Notes: generated by a model not told the origin, from the sequence alone. Counted from the stretch's first letter, positions 28,555 through 40,565 are shown. The stretch: DNA of 64,000 nt from Bartonella sp. WD16.2 (GCF_002022505.1 NZ_CP019781.1:1573501-1637500); one strand, 5' to 3'. Translations and numbers: made by a program.

Positions 28555-29751
28555 CTACAAATCAAGAACAAGACGTTCCGGATCTTCTAAACTTTCTTTG
28601 ACACGTACAAGAAAAGTTACAGCCTCTTGCCCATCGACAATACGGTGATCATAAGAAAGCGCTAAATACATCATTGGACGGATTACAACTTGACCGCCAA
28701 TAACCATTGCACGTTCTTTAATCGCATGCATTCCTAAAATACCAGACTGTGGCGCATTTAAAATTGGCGTCGACATTAATGATCCATAAACACCACCATT
28801 AGTAATAGTGAATGTTCCACCCTGCATATCAGAAACGGCCAATTTTCCCTCACGAGCAAGGCGCCCTAAACGGCCAATTTCTTTTTCAATCTCTGAAATC
28901 GACATTTGGTCTGCGTCACGAACCACCGGAACGACAAGCCCTTTATCTGTTCCAACCGCAATTCCAGCATTGACATAGTTTTTATAAACAATATCTGTCC
29001 CATCAATCTCAGCATTAATTGCAGGAAGCTCTTTTAATGCGTGGCAAACGGCTTTGGTAAAAAAACCCATAAAACCAAGCTTAACATTGTGTTTCTTTTC
29101 AAAAAGGTCTTTATAACGTTTACGCAAATCCATTACTGCAGACATATCAACTTCATTAAATGTCGTTAACATAGCTGCTGTATTTTGTGCATCCTTAAGA
29201 CGACAAGCAATTGTTTGACGCAATTTCGTCATACGAACGCGCTCTTCACGCACTTCATTAGATGAAGAAACCAGCGTAGAAGCACCTGTTCCTGTTTTTT
29301 GCGTTAATGCATCAAGAACATCTCCCTTGAGAATCTGTCCACGCTTACCAGAACCTGAAACTTTATCTTTTTCAATATTATTTTCAGCCATCAACTTTGC
29401 TGCCGAAGGAGCAGGAGGCATTGCACTACCCAAAGAAGATGAAGCTGGTCCAGATGCTGCAATCGGACTTGGTGCAGAAAGAGAAGACGCAGACGATGAC
29501 GAGGCATCAACAGCTCCCGCTTCAATCAACCCTAAAAGAGCATTCACTTCAACTGTGTCGCCCTCTTTTGCAAGAATTTCTGATAATCTCCCCGCAACAG
29601 GTGCAGGAACTTCAACCGTTACTTTATCAGTTTCCAACTCAACCAAAGGCTCATCTACAGCTACAGCTTCACCACACTGTTTAAACCATTTGCCAATTGT
29701 TGCTTCAGTAACCGATTCGCCCAAAGTAGGAACACGGATTTCACTAGCCAT
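28555..29751 (-). CDS. sucB: 2-oxoglutarate dehydrogenase E2 (dihydrolipoyl succinyltransferase)
   Basis: E2 core of the 2-oxoglutarate dehydrogenase complex, passing succinyl to CoA. In 398 residues: one lipoyl domain (1-77) with the lipoylated lysine in [10 protein letters not shown], a Ser/Ala/Pro-rich linker, an E3-binding domain near 113-150 ([20 protein letters not shown]), and the catalytic domain with the C-terminal [10 protein letters not shown] motif. One lipoyl domain and about 400 residues is usual for alphaproteobacteria. It lies 33 bp after sucA. Confidence 0.97.
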   Translation of the reverse strand: MASEIRVPTLGESVTEATIGKWFKQCGEAVAVDEPLVELETDKVTVEVPAPVAGRLSEILAKEGDTVEVNALLGLIEAGAVDASSSSASSLSAPSPIAASGPASSSLGSAMPPAPSAAKLMAENNIEKDKVSGSGKRGQILKGDVLDALTQKTGTGASTLVSSSNEVREERVRMTKLRQTIACRLKDAQNTAAMLTTFNEVDMSAVMDLRKRYKDLFEKKHNVKLGFMGFFTKAVCHALKELPAINAEIDGTDIVYKNYVNAGIAVGTDKGLVVPVVRDADQMSISEIEKEIGRLGRLAREGKLAVSDMQGGTFTITNGGVYGSLMSTPILNAPQSGILGMHAIKERAMVIGGQVVIRPMMYLALSYDHRIVDGQEAVTFLVRVKESLEDPERLVLDL

Positions 29752-29784
29752 AATATTTTTCCATACGTCAGAGTAATAATTAAG

Positions 29785-32775
29785 TTAAGAACCCAACGCG
29801 TCTTCAAGAAACGCGGCAAGTTGTTCAAGATGTTTAGACATTAATCCAGCAGCTGGCGATGCACTTGCAGGGCGCCCAGTATAACGCGCACGTGAATATT
29901 TTGCATTAATATGAGTTAAAACCCCTTCTAAATAAGGCTCAATAAACGACCATGCTCCCATATTCTTGGGCTCTTCTTGGCACCAAACAATCTCAGCTTG
30001 TAAAAAGCGTGATAGCACATCCATTAACGCTTTCGCTGGAAAAGGATAAAGCTGCTCAACGCGAAGCAAATAAATATTATCAATTCCCCTTTTTTCACGC
30101 TCCTCATAAAGATCATAATAAACCTTACCTGTACAAAGAACAACACGGCGGATCTTATTATCTTTCTGTAATTTAATCACAGAATCTTTAAGACATTGCG
30201 CATCATCAAGCAACAAATGGTGGAAACTTGTTTTTGGCCCCATTTCACTCAAAGAAGAAACTGCTCGCTTATGACGCAAAAGTGATTTAGGCGTCATCAA
30301 AATCAATGGTTTCCGGAAATCGCGTTTAATCTGCCTACGTAAAATGTGAAAATAATTTGCAGGAGTTGTACAATTAGCAACCTGCATATTATCTTCCGCA
30401 CAAAGTTGAAGATAACGCTCCAAACGTGCCGAAGAGTGCTCTGGTCCTTGACCTTCAAAGCCATGAGGTAACAAACAGACAAGACCAGACATACGAAGCC
30501 ATTTATGTTCTGCAGATGAAATAAATTGATCAAAAATGACCTGTGCGCCATTAGCGAAATCACCAAATTGTGCTTCCCAAAGCGTTAAACCACGTGGTTC
30601 AGCAAGTGAATATCCATACTCAAAACCAAGAACTGCTTCCTCAGAGAGCATGGAATTTACAACTTCATAAATAGCTTGCTCTTTTTGTAAATTGTTTAAA
30701 GGAATATAACGTGTTTCATTTTCTTGGTCATAAAGAACTGAATGACGTTGCGAAAAGGTCCCACGCTCAACATCTTCACCAGAAAGGCGAATTGGTGTTC
30801 CCTCCAAACAAAGTGAACCAAAAGCCAAAGCCTCAGCCGTTGCCCAATCAATCCCTTCACCGGTCTCAAACATTTTAGCGCGATTGTTTAAAAAACGCTG
30901 AACAGTTTTATGAGCATGAAAATCTGATGGAATTTCGACAAGTTTTTGCCCAATTTTCTTTAAAGTTTTCAACTCAACGCCTGTTGCACCACAACACTGT
31001 TCTTCAGAATCACCGGCAGCTTTCAAGCCTGACCAACTTCCATCGAGCCAATCTGCTTTATCAGGTTTATAAGAAGCACCTGCTTCAAACTCAACTTCAA
31101 GTTTATCGCGCCATTCTTTCTTTTGTCGCTCAATTTCTTCTGAATCAACAACTCCTTGTGTTACCAACTGGTCACTATAAAGTTGAACTGTCGTTTTGTG
31201 ATTACGAATCGCCTTATACATAAGAGGTTGCGTAAAAGAAGGCTCATCACCTTCATTATGTCCATAACGGCGATAACAGAACATATCAATCACCACCGGC
31301 TTATGAAAAGTTTGACGGAACTCTGTCGCTATCTTTGCTGCAAAAACAACCGCTTCAGGATCATCACCATTTACATGAAAAATTGGTACACCAATCATCT
31401 TTGCAATATCTGATGAATAAGATGAAGAGCGTGAAAAGCGTGGATTAGTTGTAAATCCAATCTGATTATTGACAATTATATGGATAGAGCCCGCAACACT
31501 ATAACCTTTTAAACCTGAAAGACCAAAAGTTTCCTGAAGAACTCCTTGCCCTGCAAAAGCTGCATCACCATGAATTAACACAGGCATTACTTTTGAACGC
31601 TCACGTAATGGAATAACGTCAGCACGTGTAGGACCAATAAGTTGATCTTGTTTAGCACGCGCTTTCCCAATAACAACTGGATCAATAATTTCAAGATGAG
31701 ATGGGTTAGGCAAAAGCGATAAATGAACCTTTTGACCATTAACTTCACGGTTAGCCGAAGCCCCTAGGTGATATTTTACATCACCCGACCCTGCTACATC
31801 ATCAGGCTTATAAGAACCACCTTTAAATTCATGAAAAATAGCGCGGTGCGGCTTTGCCAAAACCTGTGAAAGAACATTTAAACGGCCACGATGAGCCATT
31901 CCAACAAGAATCTCCTGTACACCTAAAGCATTTCCACACTTAATAATTTGTTCAAGAGCAGGAATAAGTGCCTCACCACCATCAAGACCAAAACGCTTTG
32001 CACCTTTATATTTTGTATCCAAAAACTGTTCAAAACCTTCTGCTTCTATAAGCTTGTTGAGAATAGTTTTTTTATCTTCCTGTGTGAAAACAGTCTGTTT
32101 ATCTGATCCCTCAATACGCTCTTGAATCCACGCTTTTTGAGTAGGATCAGAAATATGCATATATTCTACACCAACTGTTGAACAATAAATACGGTTAAGA
32201 ATTTCAAGCATTTGTGGAATGGTTGCGTATTCTAACCCTAACACATTATCAATAAAAATCGGGCGTTCATAATCTGCAGAACTAAAACCATAAGTTTCTG
32301 GAGATAGTTCTTTATAATCCTCAGGTTTTTCTGCTAATTGGAGCGGATCAAGCCGTGCACGAAGATGCCCATGTGTTCGATAAGCACGAATCATCATAAG
32401 TGCCTGAATGGAATCTCGAGTTGACTGAACAATATCTTGTTTGCTAGAAGCCGCCCCTTTTTGCACAGCGGCTTTTTCTTTTAACTTATCACCTAAATGC
32501 TTTTCAAGAGAAGACCAATCACCATCTAAAGCACAAACCAGTTCTCCACTTGCTTTTAAAGGCCAATGGTCGCGTTGCCAAGTTGCTCCTTCAGCATTTT
32601 TAAGAACATCCTCTTTATTGTCCTGAAAACTTTCAAAAAAAGTACGCCACTGTTCATCCACATTAGTAGGATTTTTTTCGTATTCGGCATAAAGCTGATC
32701 TATATAATCTGCATTTCCACCATACAGAAACGACGTTTGCGCAAAAAGACCATTTATCTCATTCTGCCTTGTCAT
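29785..32775 (-). CDS. sucA: 2-oxoglutarate dehydrogenase E1
   Basis: Thiamine diphosphate-dependent E1 that decarboxylates 2-oxoglutarate. The 996-residue length is normal. Motifs include the N-terminal E2-contact region (SFLYGGNADYIDQLYAEYEK), GMAHRGRLNVL near residue 285, HGDAAFAGQGVLQE near 398, and the ThDP motif block around HVNGDDPEAV near 468. An upstream 139-bp gap separates it from sucD, with a hairpin just after sucD. Other TCA genes mdh, sucC and sucD precede it on the same strand. Confidence 0.98.
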   Translation of the reverse strand: MTRQNEINGLFAQTSFLYGGNADYIDQLYAEYEKNPTNVDEQWRTFFESFQDNKEDVLKNAEGATWQRDHWPLKASGELVCALDGDWSSLEKHLGDKLKEKAAVQKGAASSKQDIVQSTRDSIQALMMIRAYRTHGHLRARLDPLQLAEKPEDYKELSPETYGFSSADYERPIFIDNVLGLEYATIPQMLEILNRIYCSTVGVEYMHISDPTQKAWIQERIEGSDKQTVFTQEDKKTILNKLIEAEGFEQFLDTKYKGAKRFGLDGGEALIPALEQIIKCGNALGVQEILVGMAHRGRLNVLSQVLAKPHRAIFHEFKGGSYKPDDVAGSGDVKYHLGASANREVNGQKVHLSLLPNPSHLEIIDPVVIGKARAKQDQLIGPTRADVIPLRERSKVMPVLIHGDAAFAGQGVLQETFGLSGLKGYSVAGSIHIIVNNQIGFTTNPRFSRSSSYSSDIAKMIGVPIFHVNGDDPEAVVFAAKIATEFRQTFHKPVVIDMFCYRRYGHNEGDEPSFTQPLMYKAIRNHKTTVQLYSDQLVTQGVVDSEEIERQKKEWRDKLEVEFEAGASYKPDKADWLDGSWSGLKAAGDSEEQCCGATGVELKTLKKIGQKLVEIPSDFHAHKTVQRFLNNRAKMFETGEGIDWATAEALAFGSLCLEGTPIRLSGEDVERGTFSQRHSVLYDQENETRYIPLNNLQKEQAIYEVVNSMLSEEAVLGFEYGYSLAEPRGLTLWEAQFGDFANGAQVIFDQFISSAEHKWLRMSGLVCLLPHGFEGQGPEHSSARLERYLQLCAEDNMQVANCTTPANYFHILRRQIKRDFRKPLILMTPKSLLRHKRAVSSLSEMGPKTSFHHLLLDDAQCLKDSVIKLQKDNKIRRVVLCTGKVYYDLYEEREKRGIDNIYLLRVEQLYPFPAKALMDVLSRFLQAEIVWCQEEPKNMGAWSFIEPYLEGVLTHINAKYSRARYTGRPASASPAAGLMSKHLEQLAAFLEDALGS

Positions 32776-32869
32776 ATATTTTCCCGGAACATTTTGTTCC
32801 GTCTCCTTAATATACCCGCATTACTTTTAACGAAGAGTCGGGACATTGTAAAAAAGTTTTTACTTTTTA

Positions 32870-32907
32870 TTTTATCTGAATGAGCACAAAAACCCACCCA
32901 GATAAAA
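32870..32907 (-). promoter_or_regulatory. Inverted repeat between sucD and sucA
   Basis: TTTTATCTG (32870-32878) and CAGATAAAA (32899-32907) are perfect 9-base arms around a 20-base loop, starting 7 bp after the sucD stop on the minus strand and followed there by AT-rich sequence with short T-runs. It could end part of the mdh-sucCD transcript or mark an RNA processing point. Confidence 0.45.
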
Positions 32908-32914
32908 TCTTCTT

Positions 32915-33817
32915 TTATCCCTTCAAAACTGAAACCAAAGTTTTACCAATTTGTGACGGTGAAGGAGAAACTCGAATTCCAGCAGACTCCATTGCAGAAA
33001 TCTTATCTTCTGCACCACCTTTACCACCGGAAATTACCGCACCAGCATGCCCCATTGTACGCCCTGGAGGAGCTGTACGACCAGCAATAAAACCAACCAT
33101 CGGTTTTTTACGACCTTTTTTGGCTTCGTCTTTGATAAATTGTGCCGCTTCTTCTTCAGCGGAACCACCAATTTCTCCGATCATAACAATAGACTCTGTT
33201 TCATCATCAGCTAAGAACATTTCCAATACATCAATAAATTCAGTTCCCTTAACAGGGTCACCTCCAATACCAATAGCAGTTGTTTGCCCAAGATCTTCAC
33301 GACTTGTTTGAAACACTGCTTCATAGGTTAAAGTTCCCGACCGCGAAACAATACCAACAGAACCCTTCTTAAAAATAGAACCAGGCATAATACCAATCTT
33401 ACATTCATTAGGCGTGAGAATACCTGGGCAATTAGGACCAATTAAGCGTGATTGTGATTGTTCTAATTTAGCCTTAACCTCAACCATATCCATAACCGGT
33501 ATACCTTCTGTAATACAGACAATTAAACCGATTTCAGCCTCTATAGCCTCTATAACAGCTGCTGCAGCCCCTGCAGGGGGCACATAAATAACAGAAGCAT
33601 TAGCACCTGTTTTTTCTTTACCTTCTGCAACACTGGCAAAAATAGGGAGAGTTTCTCCTTTTGACCCCTCCCACATTTCACCCCCTTTTTTAGGGTTAAT
33701 ACCGCCAACCATTTGCGTACCATGATAAGCAAGTGCCTGTTCTGTGTGAAACGTTCCCGTTTTCCCTGTAAGCCCTTGAATTAAAACTTTTGTATTTTTA
33801 TTGACAAGAATCGACAT
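32915..33817 (-). CDS. sucD: Succinyl-CoA synthetase alpha subunit
   Basis: SucD binds CoA and carries the phosphohistidine in the conversion of succinyl-CoA to succinate with ATP or GTP formation. The 300-residue protein shows the CoA-binding [16 protein letters not shown] near residue 14, [10 protein letters not shown] near 123, [10 protein letters not shown] near 154, and the active-site histidine in [13 protein letters not shown] near 246. It begins 3 bp after sucC stops, so the two subunits are co-translated. Confidence 0.97.
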   Translation of the reverse strand: MSILVNKNTKVLIQGLTGKTGTFHTEQALAYHGTQMVGGINPKKGGEMWEGSKGETLPIFASVAEGKEKTGANASVIYVPPAGAAAAVIEAIEAEIGLIVCITEGIPVMDMVEVKAKLEQSQSRLIGPNCPGILTPNECKIGIMPGSIFKKGSVGIVSRSGTLTYEAVFQTSREDLGQTTAIGIGGDPVKGTEFIDVLEMFLADDETESIVMIGEIGGSAEEEAAQFIKDEAKKGRKKPMVGFIAGRTAPPGRTMGHAGAVISGGKGGAEDKISAMESAGIRVSPSPSQIGKTLVSVLKG

Positions 33818-33820
33818 AAC

Positions 33821-35017
33821 TTAAGCTTCCTTCACGGCTGTAACAATTTTTTGAGCAGCATCATCTAAATCATCAGCAGAAATAACATTCAAACCACTAT
33901 TATTGATAATTTCCTTACCGCGCTCAACATTGGTACCTTCAAGACGAACAACTAAAGGAACTTTTAAACCAACATCCTTAACAGCAGCAACAACACCTTC
34001 AGCAATAACATCACAACGCATAATTCCACCAAAAATATTGACTAAAATACCTTTAACATTCGGATCAGCGGTAATAATTTTAAAAGCAGAAGTAACCTTT
34101 TCTTTTGAAGCGCCACCACCAACATCAAGAAAATTAGCTGGTTCAGCTCCATAAAGCTTAATGATATCCATTGTTGCCATAGCAAGACCCGCACCATTTA
34201 CCATGCAGCCAATCGTACCATCAAGAGCGATATAAGCAAGATCATGTTTTGATGCTTCGATCTCTTTTGGATCTTCTTCTGAAATATCACGTAATTCTAA
34301 AATATCTGGATGACGAAACAAAGCGTTATTATCAAAAGAAACTTTCGCATCAAGAACACGCAAATGACCATCTTTCATGACAATAAGCGGGTTAATTTCA
34401 AGAAGACTCATATCCTTTTCACAAAAAGCTTTATAAAGAATAGGAAAGAGTTTTTCGCCATCTTCACGCGCACTATTATGTAAATCTAATGCATCACAAA
34501 GCTTCATACAATCTACAGAAGTAACACCCTTTGCACAATCAATAGGAAGAGTCAGTATCTTTCCCGGTGTTTCTTCAGCAACCGTTTCAATGTCCATGCC
34601 CCCTTCTGTTGACACGACAAAAACAACCCGACCAACTGTACGATCAACTAAAAGTGAAAGGTAAAGCTCTCGTTCAATATCAGCACCATCTTCAATATAA
34701 AGGCGGTTAACTTGCTTACCTTCTGCACCCGTTTGTTTGGTTACCAAAGTTTTACCAAGCATTTCTTTTACATTAGCAACAACTTCTTCAACCGATTGTG
34801 CAAGCCGAACACCACCCTTTGCGTCAGGACCAAGCTCTTTAAACTTCCCCTTACCACGACCTCCAGCATGAATTTGACTTTTTACTACATAGAGTGGTCC
34901 TGGTAATTTTTTCGCCCACTTTTCAGCTTGTTCTACAGAATAAACAGCTACACCGTTTGCAATTGGTGCACCATATTCGTGAAGTATACGTTTAGCTTGA
35001 TACTCATGAATATTCAT
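33821..35017 (-). CDS. sucC: Succinyl-CoA synthetase beta subunit
   Basis: Beta subunit, with an ATP-grasp fold that binds nucleotide and succinate. In 398 residues: [18 protein letters not shown] at the N-terminus, [12 protein letters not shown] near 45, EINPLIV near 206, [16 protein letters not shown] near 223, and [13 protein letters not shown] near 331. It follows mdh by 81 bp, a gap with a strong inverted repeat, and is followed directly by sucD. Confidence 0.97.
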   Translation of the reverse strand: MNIHEYQAKRILHEYGAPIANGVAVYSVEQAEKWAKKLPGPLYVVKSQIHAGGRGKGKFKELGPDAKGGVRLAQSVEEVVANVKEMLGKTLVTKQTGAEGKQVNRLYIEDGADIERELYLSLLVDRTVGRVVFVVSTEGGMDIETVAEETPGKILTLPIDCAKGVTSVDCMKLCDALDLHNSAREDGEKLFPILYKAFCEKDMSLLEINPLIVMKDGHLRVLDAKVSFDNNALFRHPDILELRDISEEDPKEIEASKHDLAYIALDGTIGCMVNGAGLAMATMDIIKLYGAEPANFLDVGGGASKEKVTSAFKIITADPNVKGILVNIFGGIMRCDVIAEGVVAAVKDVGLKVPLVVRLEGTNVERGKEIINNSGLNVISADDLDDAAQKIVTAVKEA

Positions 35018-35060
35018 TCGTTTTCCCTTTTCTTTTATGGATCACTAAATTAATCCTCAA

Positions 35061-35087
35061 ACACTTAAAACTCCTTATTTTAAGTGT
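35061..35087 (-). promoter_or_regulatory. Perfect hairpin in the mdh-sucC gap
   Basis: ACACTTAAAA (35061-35070) and TTTTAAGTGT (35078-35087) are perfect 10-base arms with a 7-base loop, 11 bp after the mdh stop. No T-run follows on the minus strand, so it may be an mRNA stabiliser or processing site rather than a terminator. Confidence 0.5.
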
Positions 35088-35098
35088 AGAATTGAGTT

Positions 35099-36073
<975 letters not shown>

Positions 36074-36337
36074 TCAATTTTTATCAGATAACCAAACGCA
36101 AAATTCTCAGCGCCAACAATATTGAATATTTCCCCTAAATTTATCAAAAATGGGAAAGTGTGAAATTAATCACATTTATCTCTTCATTAACATAAAATCC
36201 CTCCATAAATCGAAAATTAGAAATTTATTGTATTTTATCGATAAGATGAATCTTAAAAAAATACAATAGATTATTACAATACTTTTAAATTCAAAGAGCT
36301 AGTACCTTTTATAGTTTACGTAAAGACAAAGTAATAA

Positions 36338-37516
36338 TCATTCTTTTTTATCCAAAAACTGTTTTTTCCAAACATCTAAATAATCTTGGCTTTGCATTTC
36401 AAAAAGACGTGATTGTATTCTTTGAAATTCAAATGTTTCTGTTGTTTGCCAGTGCCCTTGATATAAATCTTCAAGCCCTACTGCCATCGACATAAATAAT
36501 CTTATATGACGTTCATAAAGGGTATCAATAAGTAAAATAAATCGTTTTGTTTCATTGCGATGTGTATCATCCATCACCGGAACATTATCAATAAAAATTG
36601 TATGATAACGCTCTCCTAACGCTAAATACTCAGCCGCTGCCAAAGGTTTTGCACACAAGTCTCGATAATCAAAACGTACACACCCTGCACCAGAACGTGC
36701 AATATGAATAAAGCGCCCCTTTATAGATAAAGTATCAGACACTTCTTTTTGACCCTGTAGCACTAACGCCCATGCCTGATCCATGCTTGCATCCGCTGCA
36801 GGCCCTAACGGTGTTACATACACATGGTGTAAATTTGACTTTTCAAGACGATAATCTGTTTTCGCATCAAGATTAACAACATTAACATGGGTCTTTAAAA
36901 TTTGAATAAAAGGCAAAAAAAGCTCTCGATTCAAACCATTATGATAAAGATCGTCAGGAGCAACATTTGAAGTAGCAACAAAAATAACCCCATGATTAAA
37001 TAAAGCGGTAATAAGGCGGTAGAGTATCATAGCGTCTGCAATATCTGTTACACTAAACTCATCAAAACAAAGCACGCATGTTTCTTGTGCAAGATTTTTT
37101 GCAACAGCTAAAATAGGATCATCTTGTTTAGTTTTTGTACCTTTAAACATCTGACGATGTATCTTTATACGTTCATGCACATCAGTCATAAAATCATTAA
37201 AATGGGCGCGTTTTTTGCTGCCTTGCGGTAAACAAGAGAAAAACAAATCCATCAACATGGTTTTGCCGCGCCCTACTTCACCATAGATATATAGACCCCG
37301 AATACGACCGTGATTACCATTTTGTTCTGAAACACGTAAACAGGGTTGTTTTTTTCTTTTAAAGCGACGCCAGAATGCCCAAAACTGAAAAGTATTTTGT
37401 GCTGAAATTTCTTGCAGTAAACAATCAAAATATTTTATTAAAGTTAATTGAGCTGGATCCGAATTAATTTCTCCTTTGGAAACTAAACTTTCATAGCGCG
37501 TCGAAACTAAAACCAT
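36338..37516 (-). CDS. zapE: ZapE/AFG1-family ATPase
   Basis: ZapE is an AAA+-like ATPase that acts at the division ring in E. coli; the mitochondrial homologue AFG1/LACE1 works in protein quality control. From ATG 37516 the protein has 392 residues: Walker A GEVGRGKTMLMDLFF near residue 81, Walker B LCFDEFSVTDIADAM near 144, sensor-like VATSNVAPDDLYHNGL near 182, and RFDYRDLC near 282. AAGGGGAT lies 8 bases before this ATG; an in-frame ATG at 37546 is less likely. The mdh-zapE-omp19 order matches Brucella. Confidence 0.93.
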   Translation of the reverse strand: MVLVSTRYESLVSKGEINSDPAQLTLIKYFDCLLQEISAQNTFQFWAFWRRFKRKKQPCLRVSEQNGNHGRIRGLYIYGEVGRGKTMLMDLFFSCLPQGSKKRAHFNDFMTDVHERIKIHRQMFKGTKTKQDDPILAVAKNLAQETCVLCFDEFSVTDIADAMILYRLITALFNHGVIFVATSNVAPDDLYHNGLNRELFLPFIQILKTHVNVVNLDAKTDYRLEKSNLHHVYVTPLGPAADASMDQAWALVLQGQKEVSDTLSIKGRFIHIARSGAGCVRFDYRDLCAKPLAAAEYLALGERYHTIFIDNVPVMDDTHRNETKRFILLIDTLYERHIRLFMSMAVGLEDLYQGHWQTTETFEFQRIQSRLFEMQSQDYLDVWKKQFLDKKE

Positions 37517-37593
37517 CCAAGCATCCCCTTTGCAAATTATTTTCAATAAAAGAAAAATTCACACATATATTTATGAATAATATTTCTTTTTTA

Positions 37594-38127
37594 TCAACGG
37601 CTTAAAAAAACTAGCTGGTTATCAAATGTACGCCCCTCAAAATAATTTCCACTGGTGGAATAAAAAGCAGCTACAGCGTATCCTGAACCATCATAGAAAT
37701 ACAATCTTTTTCCCTTGACAGCCCATGATTTAACTCCGGAAAATACTTTTGGACAAAGTAAAGGACCAGCACGGTATCCTTGACCAAATTTTGTTTGTGG
37801 AGTTGCAATTCGGCAAACCTTACCGTTTACAGACAAGTTCCACACGCCGGCAATACTAGCAGGAAATAAATCAACAGTATTACTTGGTAGCTCAATACTC
37901 GCTTCTTGTACTTCATTACTAGGATATTCACTTTCATTCATTGAAGAAACAGATATTTCAAGTTCTGGAAGATCAGATGCTGTTACAGATTCTGACATCT
38001 GCTGAACAGGATAAACAACTTCTCGTGTGTTGCCACCATTACTATTCCCAAATCGGGATGTTGAACAACCGCTTAAAATAGTTATAGCTGATAGTGCAAC
38101 GAAAGCTGAAATTCTTGAAAAGATCAT
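37594..38127 (-). CDS. omp19: Omp19-like outer-membrane lipoprotein (AprI/Inh protease-inhibitor fold)
   Basis: A 177-residue lipoprotein: signal MIFSRISAFVALSAITILSG with lipobox LSGC (C21), a low-complexity Ser/Glu-rich spacer (about 22-90), then an AprI/Inh-type beta-barrel domain from IAGVWNLSVNGKVCRIATPQ to the C-terminus, with two cysteines (near 109 and 125) that could form the conserved disulfide. Brucella Omp19, found in the same neighbourhood next to zapE and mdh, is such a protein and inhibits host proteases. Homology and synteny support the name; inhibitor activity is inferred. Confidence 0.85.
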   Translation of the reverse strand: MIFSRISAFVALSAITILSGCSTSRFGNSNGGNTREVVYPVQQMSESVTASDLPELEISVSSMNESEYPSNEVQEASIELPSNTVDLFPASIAGVWNLSVNGKVCRIATPQTKFGQGYRAGPLLCPKVFSGVKSWAVKGKRLYFYDGSGYAVAAFYSTSGNYFEGRTFDNQLVFLSR

Positions 38128-38430
38128 ATTTTACTCCTTCCCATAATAATAACCTCCCATAAATAATAATAAACGTACTCAAAAGATGTGAAAGTACTTT
38201 TACATGTGCCAATTATATGTACCAATTATATTAAGATAAATTAATAAATAAAAAAAACTCGTGAAATAAAAGCAAAAAACATGAAAGTACAATGAAAATT
38301 GTCAATTATCGAATGATAATGCCTCTTTCTATTTAGTTTTATCTCGAATAAACACTAGTAATCTGAAAGATTTTCGGTCATATATTGCCCTATTGTGCTT
38401 ATCATTTACCACTCAAAATAGAGAAATCTT
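38128..38430. promoter_or_regulatory. Divergent promoter region, omp19/dapF
   Basis: About 300 bp between divergent genes. Very AT-rich with no ORF. It must hold both promoters. I cannot assign -35/-10 boxes with confidence. Confidence 0.45.
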
Positions 38431-39282
38431 ATGAAGATACCTTTCAGCAAAATGAATGGTCTTGGAAATCAAATCATTGTTGCTGATATGCGTGAAAGCA
38501 TGCATAATATCACACCACAAGCAATCCTTACCTTAGCTGTAGATCCTCAAACACATTTTGATCAAATTATGGCTATTCATTCACCAATTCAAAATGATAC
38601 TGACTTTCGCATCGAAATATGGAACGCTGATGGTTCAATGGCAAAAGCTTGTGGTAATGGTACACGTTGTGTTATCGAGTGGCTTTCAAAGCATACCCTT
38701 AATAAAAGCTTTCGATTAGAAACACCTGCCGGAATTGTTGAAGGTGAACGCCAAAGTAATGGTCTTATTTGCGTTGATATGGGGTGTCCACATCTTAATG
38801 CAAAAGACATGCCTGTTTCACGCGAAATAGCCGATACTAATCACGTAGAAATAACTGCTGGCCTCCTACAGGATGCCTGTCTTGTATCTCTCGGAAATCT
38901 GCATGCTATTTTTTTCGTTGATCAAAATATTCAATCTATTCCATTAGAAAAATATGGACCAAAGCTCGAACATGATCCACTTTTTCCAGAACGATGTAAT
39001 ATTTCTATTGCTTTTGTAACATCACAAAAAAGTCTAACTTTACGCACCTGGGAACGGGGAGCTGGATTAACAAAGGCATGTGGGAGTGCTGCTTGTGCTA
39101 GTGCTGTAGCCGCAAACCGACGTGGATTAACTGAACGCCATATTGATGTAAACCTACCAGGAGGAACACTGGCCATTCATTATCGAAAAGATAACCATAT
39201 TGTCATGACAGGCCAAGTAGAATATGAATTCAATGGTCTTTTTGATCCCTTAACAGGGGCTTATGAAAAGGATTATTCCTGA
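38431..39282 (+). CDS. dapF: Diaminopimelate epimerase
   Basis: Converts LL- to meso-diaminopimelate for lysine and peptidoglycan, by a cofactor-free two-cysteine mechanism. The 283-residue protein starts MKIPFSKMNGLGNQIIV and has both catalytic cysteines: in ACGNGTRCVIEW near residue 73 and in KACGSAACASAVAA near 216. TGA overlaps the mtaB ATG by one base, so dapF-mtaB are coupled. The downstream enzyme LysA is at 2.0 kb. Confidence 0.96.
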   Translation: MKIPFSKMNGLGNQIIVADMRESMHNITPQAILTLAVDPQTHFDQIMAIHSPIQNDTDFRIEIWNADGSMAKACGNGTRCVIEWLSKHTLNKSFRLETPAGIVEGERQSNGLICVDMGCPHLNAKDMPVSREIADTNHVEITAGLLQDACLVSLGNLHAIFFVDQNIQSIPLEKYGPKLEHDPLFPERCNISIAFVTSQKSLTLRTWERGAGLTKACGSAACASAVAANRRGLTERHIDVNLPGGTLAIHYRKDNHIVMTGQVEYEFNGLFDPLTGAYEKDYS

Positions 39283-40565
39283 TGGCTATAAAAATTGTAA
39301 CATTTGGTTGTCGACTTAATAGCTATGAATCAGAAATCATCCGTGAAAAAAGTGCTTTTGCTGGTCTTAATAAGCTCAAAAATGATGCCATTATCTTTAA
39401 CACTTGTGCTGTCACTGCTGAAGCAGTGCGACAAGCCAAACAAGCTATTCGGAAAGCTAAACGTGAAAATCCTCATGCTCATATTGTTGTTACAGGATGC
39501 GCAGCTCAAACAGAAGCACAAAATTTTGCTCTTATGACAGAAGTGGATCTTGTTTTAGGGAATGAAGAAAAACTTAATACCCATTCTTATCGTCAATTTC
39601 CTGATTTTGGCATAAATAACAATGAAAAATTGCGTGTTAATGATATTATGGAAGTGCGTAAGATTGCTCCACACCTAGTTGGTGCAATAGAAGGGCGTAC
39701 ACGTGTTTTTGTACAAGTGCAAAATGGATGCGATCATCGCTGTACATTTTGCATTATTCCTTATAGCCGTGGACCATCACGTTCAGTTCCTATGGGTACT
39801 ATCATTGAACAAATTAAACAACTCATAGCAAACGGCGTCCAAGAAGTAGTCCTCACAGGCGTTGATCTTACAAGTTATGGCGCCGATTTGCCAGGAAAAG
39901 CCTCATTAGGAAAATTAGTTTCAGCCATTTTACATCATGTACCTGATTTACCACGACTGCGTCTTTCATCAATTGATTCTATTGAAATAGATCAAGAATT
40001 AATCGATCTCCTAGCCTGTGAAAAAAGAATAATGCCGTATCTGCATTTATCTTTACAAGCTGGCAGTAATATGATTCTAAAACGAATGAAACGGCGACAT
40101 TTGCGTGAAAATGCAATCCAGTTTTGTCAAGACTTACGTGCTAAACGTCCTACAATGGTTTATGGTGCCGATCTCATTGCTGGTTTTCCAACCGAAACGG
40201 AAGAAATGTTTAAAAATAGTTTAACTTTGATTGATGAGTGTAATTTAACACATCTTCACGTCTTTCCCTTTAGCCCAAGAGAAGGGACACCTGCTTCTCG
40301 TATGCCTCAAGTTAATCGTGAAATAATAAAAATTCGTGCAGAAAAGCTTCGTAATGCAGGAAAAAAAGCCTATCAAAAACATCTTGCTCATTTAAAAAAT
40401 ACTCAACAAACAATCCTTGTTGAAAAAGATGAGATTGGACGAACTGAAGATTACACACTCACACATATCAAAGGTACTAAAGCCGGAACAATCATTAAAG
40501 CTCTTATTGTTGGTCATGATGGTAATAAATTAATTGCTGAACACACTAAATGGAATGCAGCTTGA
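39282..40565 (+). CDS. mtaB: tRNA ct6A/t6A37 methylthiotransferase MtaB
   Basis: Radical-SAM enzyme that adds a methylthio group to t6A at position 37 of tRNAs, giving ms2t6A. In 427 residues: N-terminal UPF0004 domain with iron-sulfur cysteines (FGCRLNSYE near 8, NTCAVTAEA near 40, VTGCAAQTE near 72), the radical-SAM C-x3-C-x2-C in NGCDHRCTFCIIP near 150, and a C-terminal TRAM-like stretch. MtaB is the bacterial e-type, consistent with dapF-mtaB-ftsY order in Rhizobiales. Confidence 0.95.
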   Translation: MAIKIVTFGCRLNSYESEIIREKSAFAGLNKLKNDAIIFNTCAVTAEAVRQAKQAIRKAKRENPHAHIVVTGCAAQTEAQNFALMTEVDLVLGNEEKLNTHSYRQFPDFGINNNEKLRVNDIMEVRKIAPHLVGAIEGRTRVFVQVQNGCDHRCTFCIIPYSRGPSRSVPMGTIIEQIKQLIANGVQEVVLTGVDLTSYGADLPGKASLGKLVSAILHHVPDLPRLRLSSIDSIEIDQELIDLLACEKRIMPYLHLSLQAGSNMILKRMKRRHLRENAIQFCQDLRAKRPTMVYGADLIAGFPTETEEMFKNSLTLIDECNLTHLHVFPFSPREGTPASRMPQVNREIIKIRAEKLRNAGKKAYQKHLAHLKNTQQTILVEKDEIGRTEDYTLTHIKGTKAGTIIKALIVGHDGNKLIAEHTKWNAA

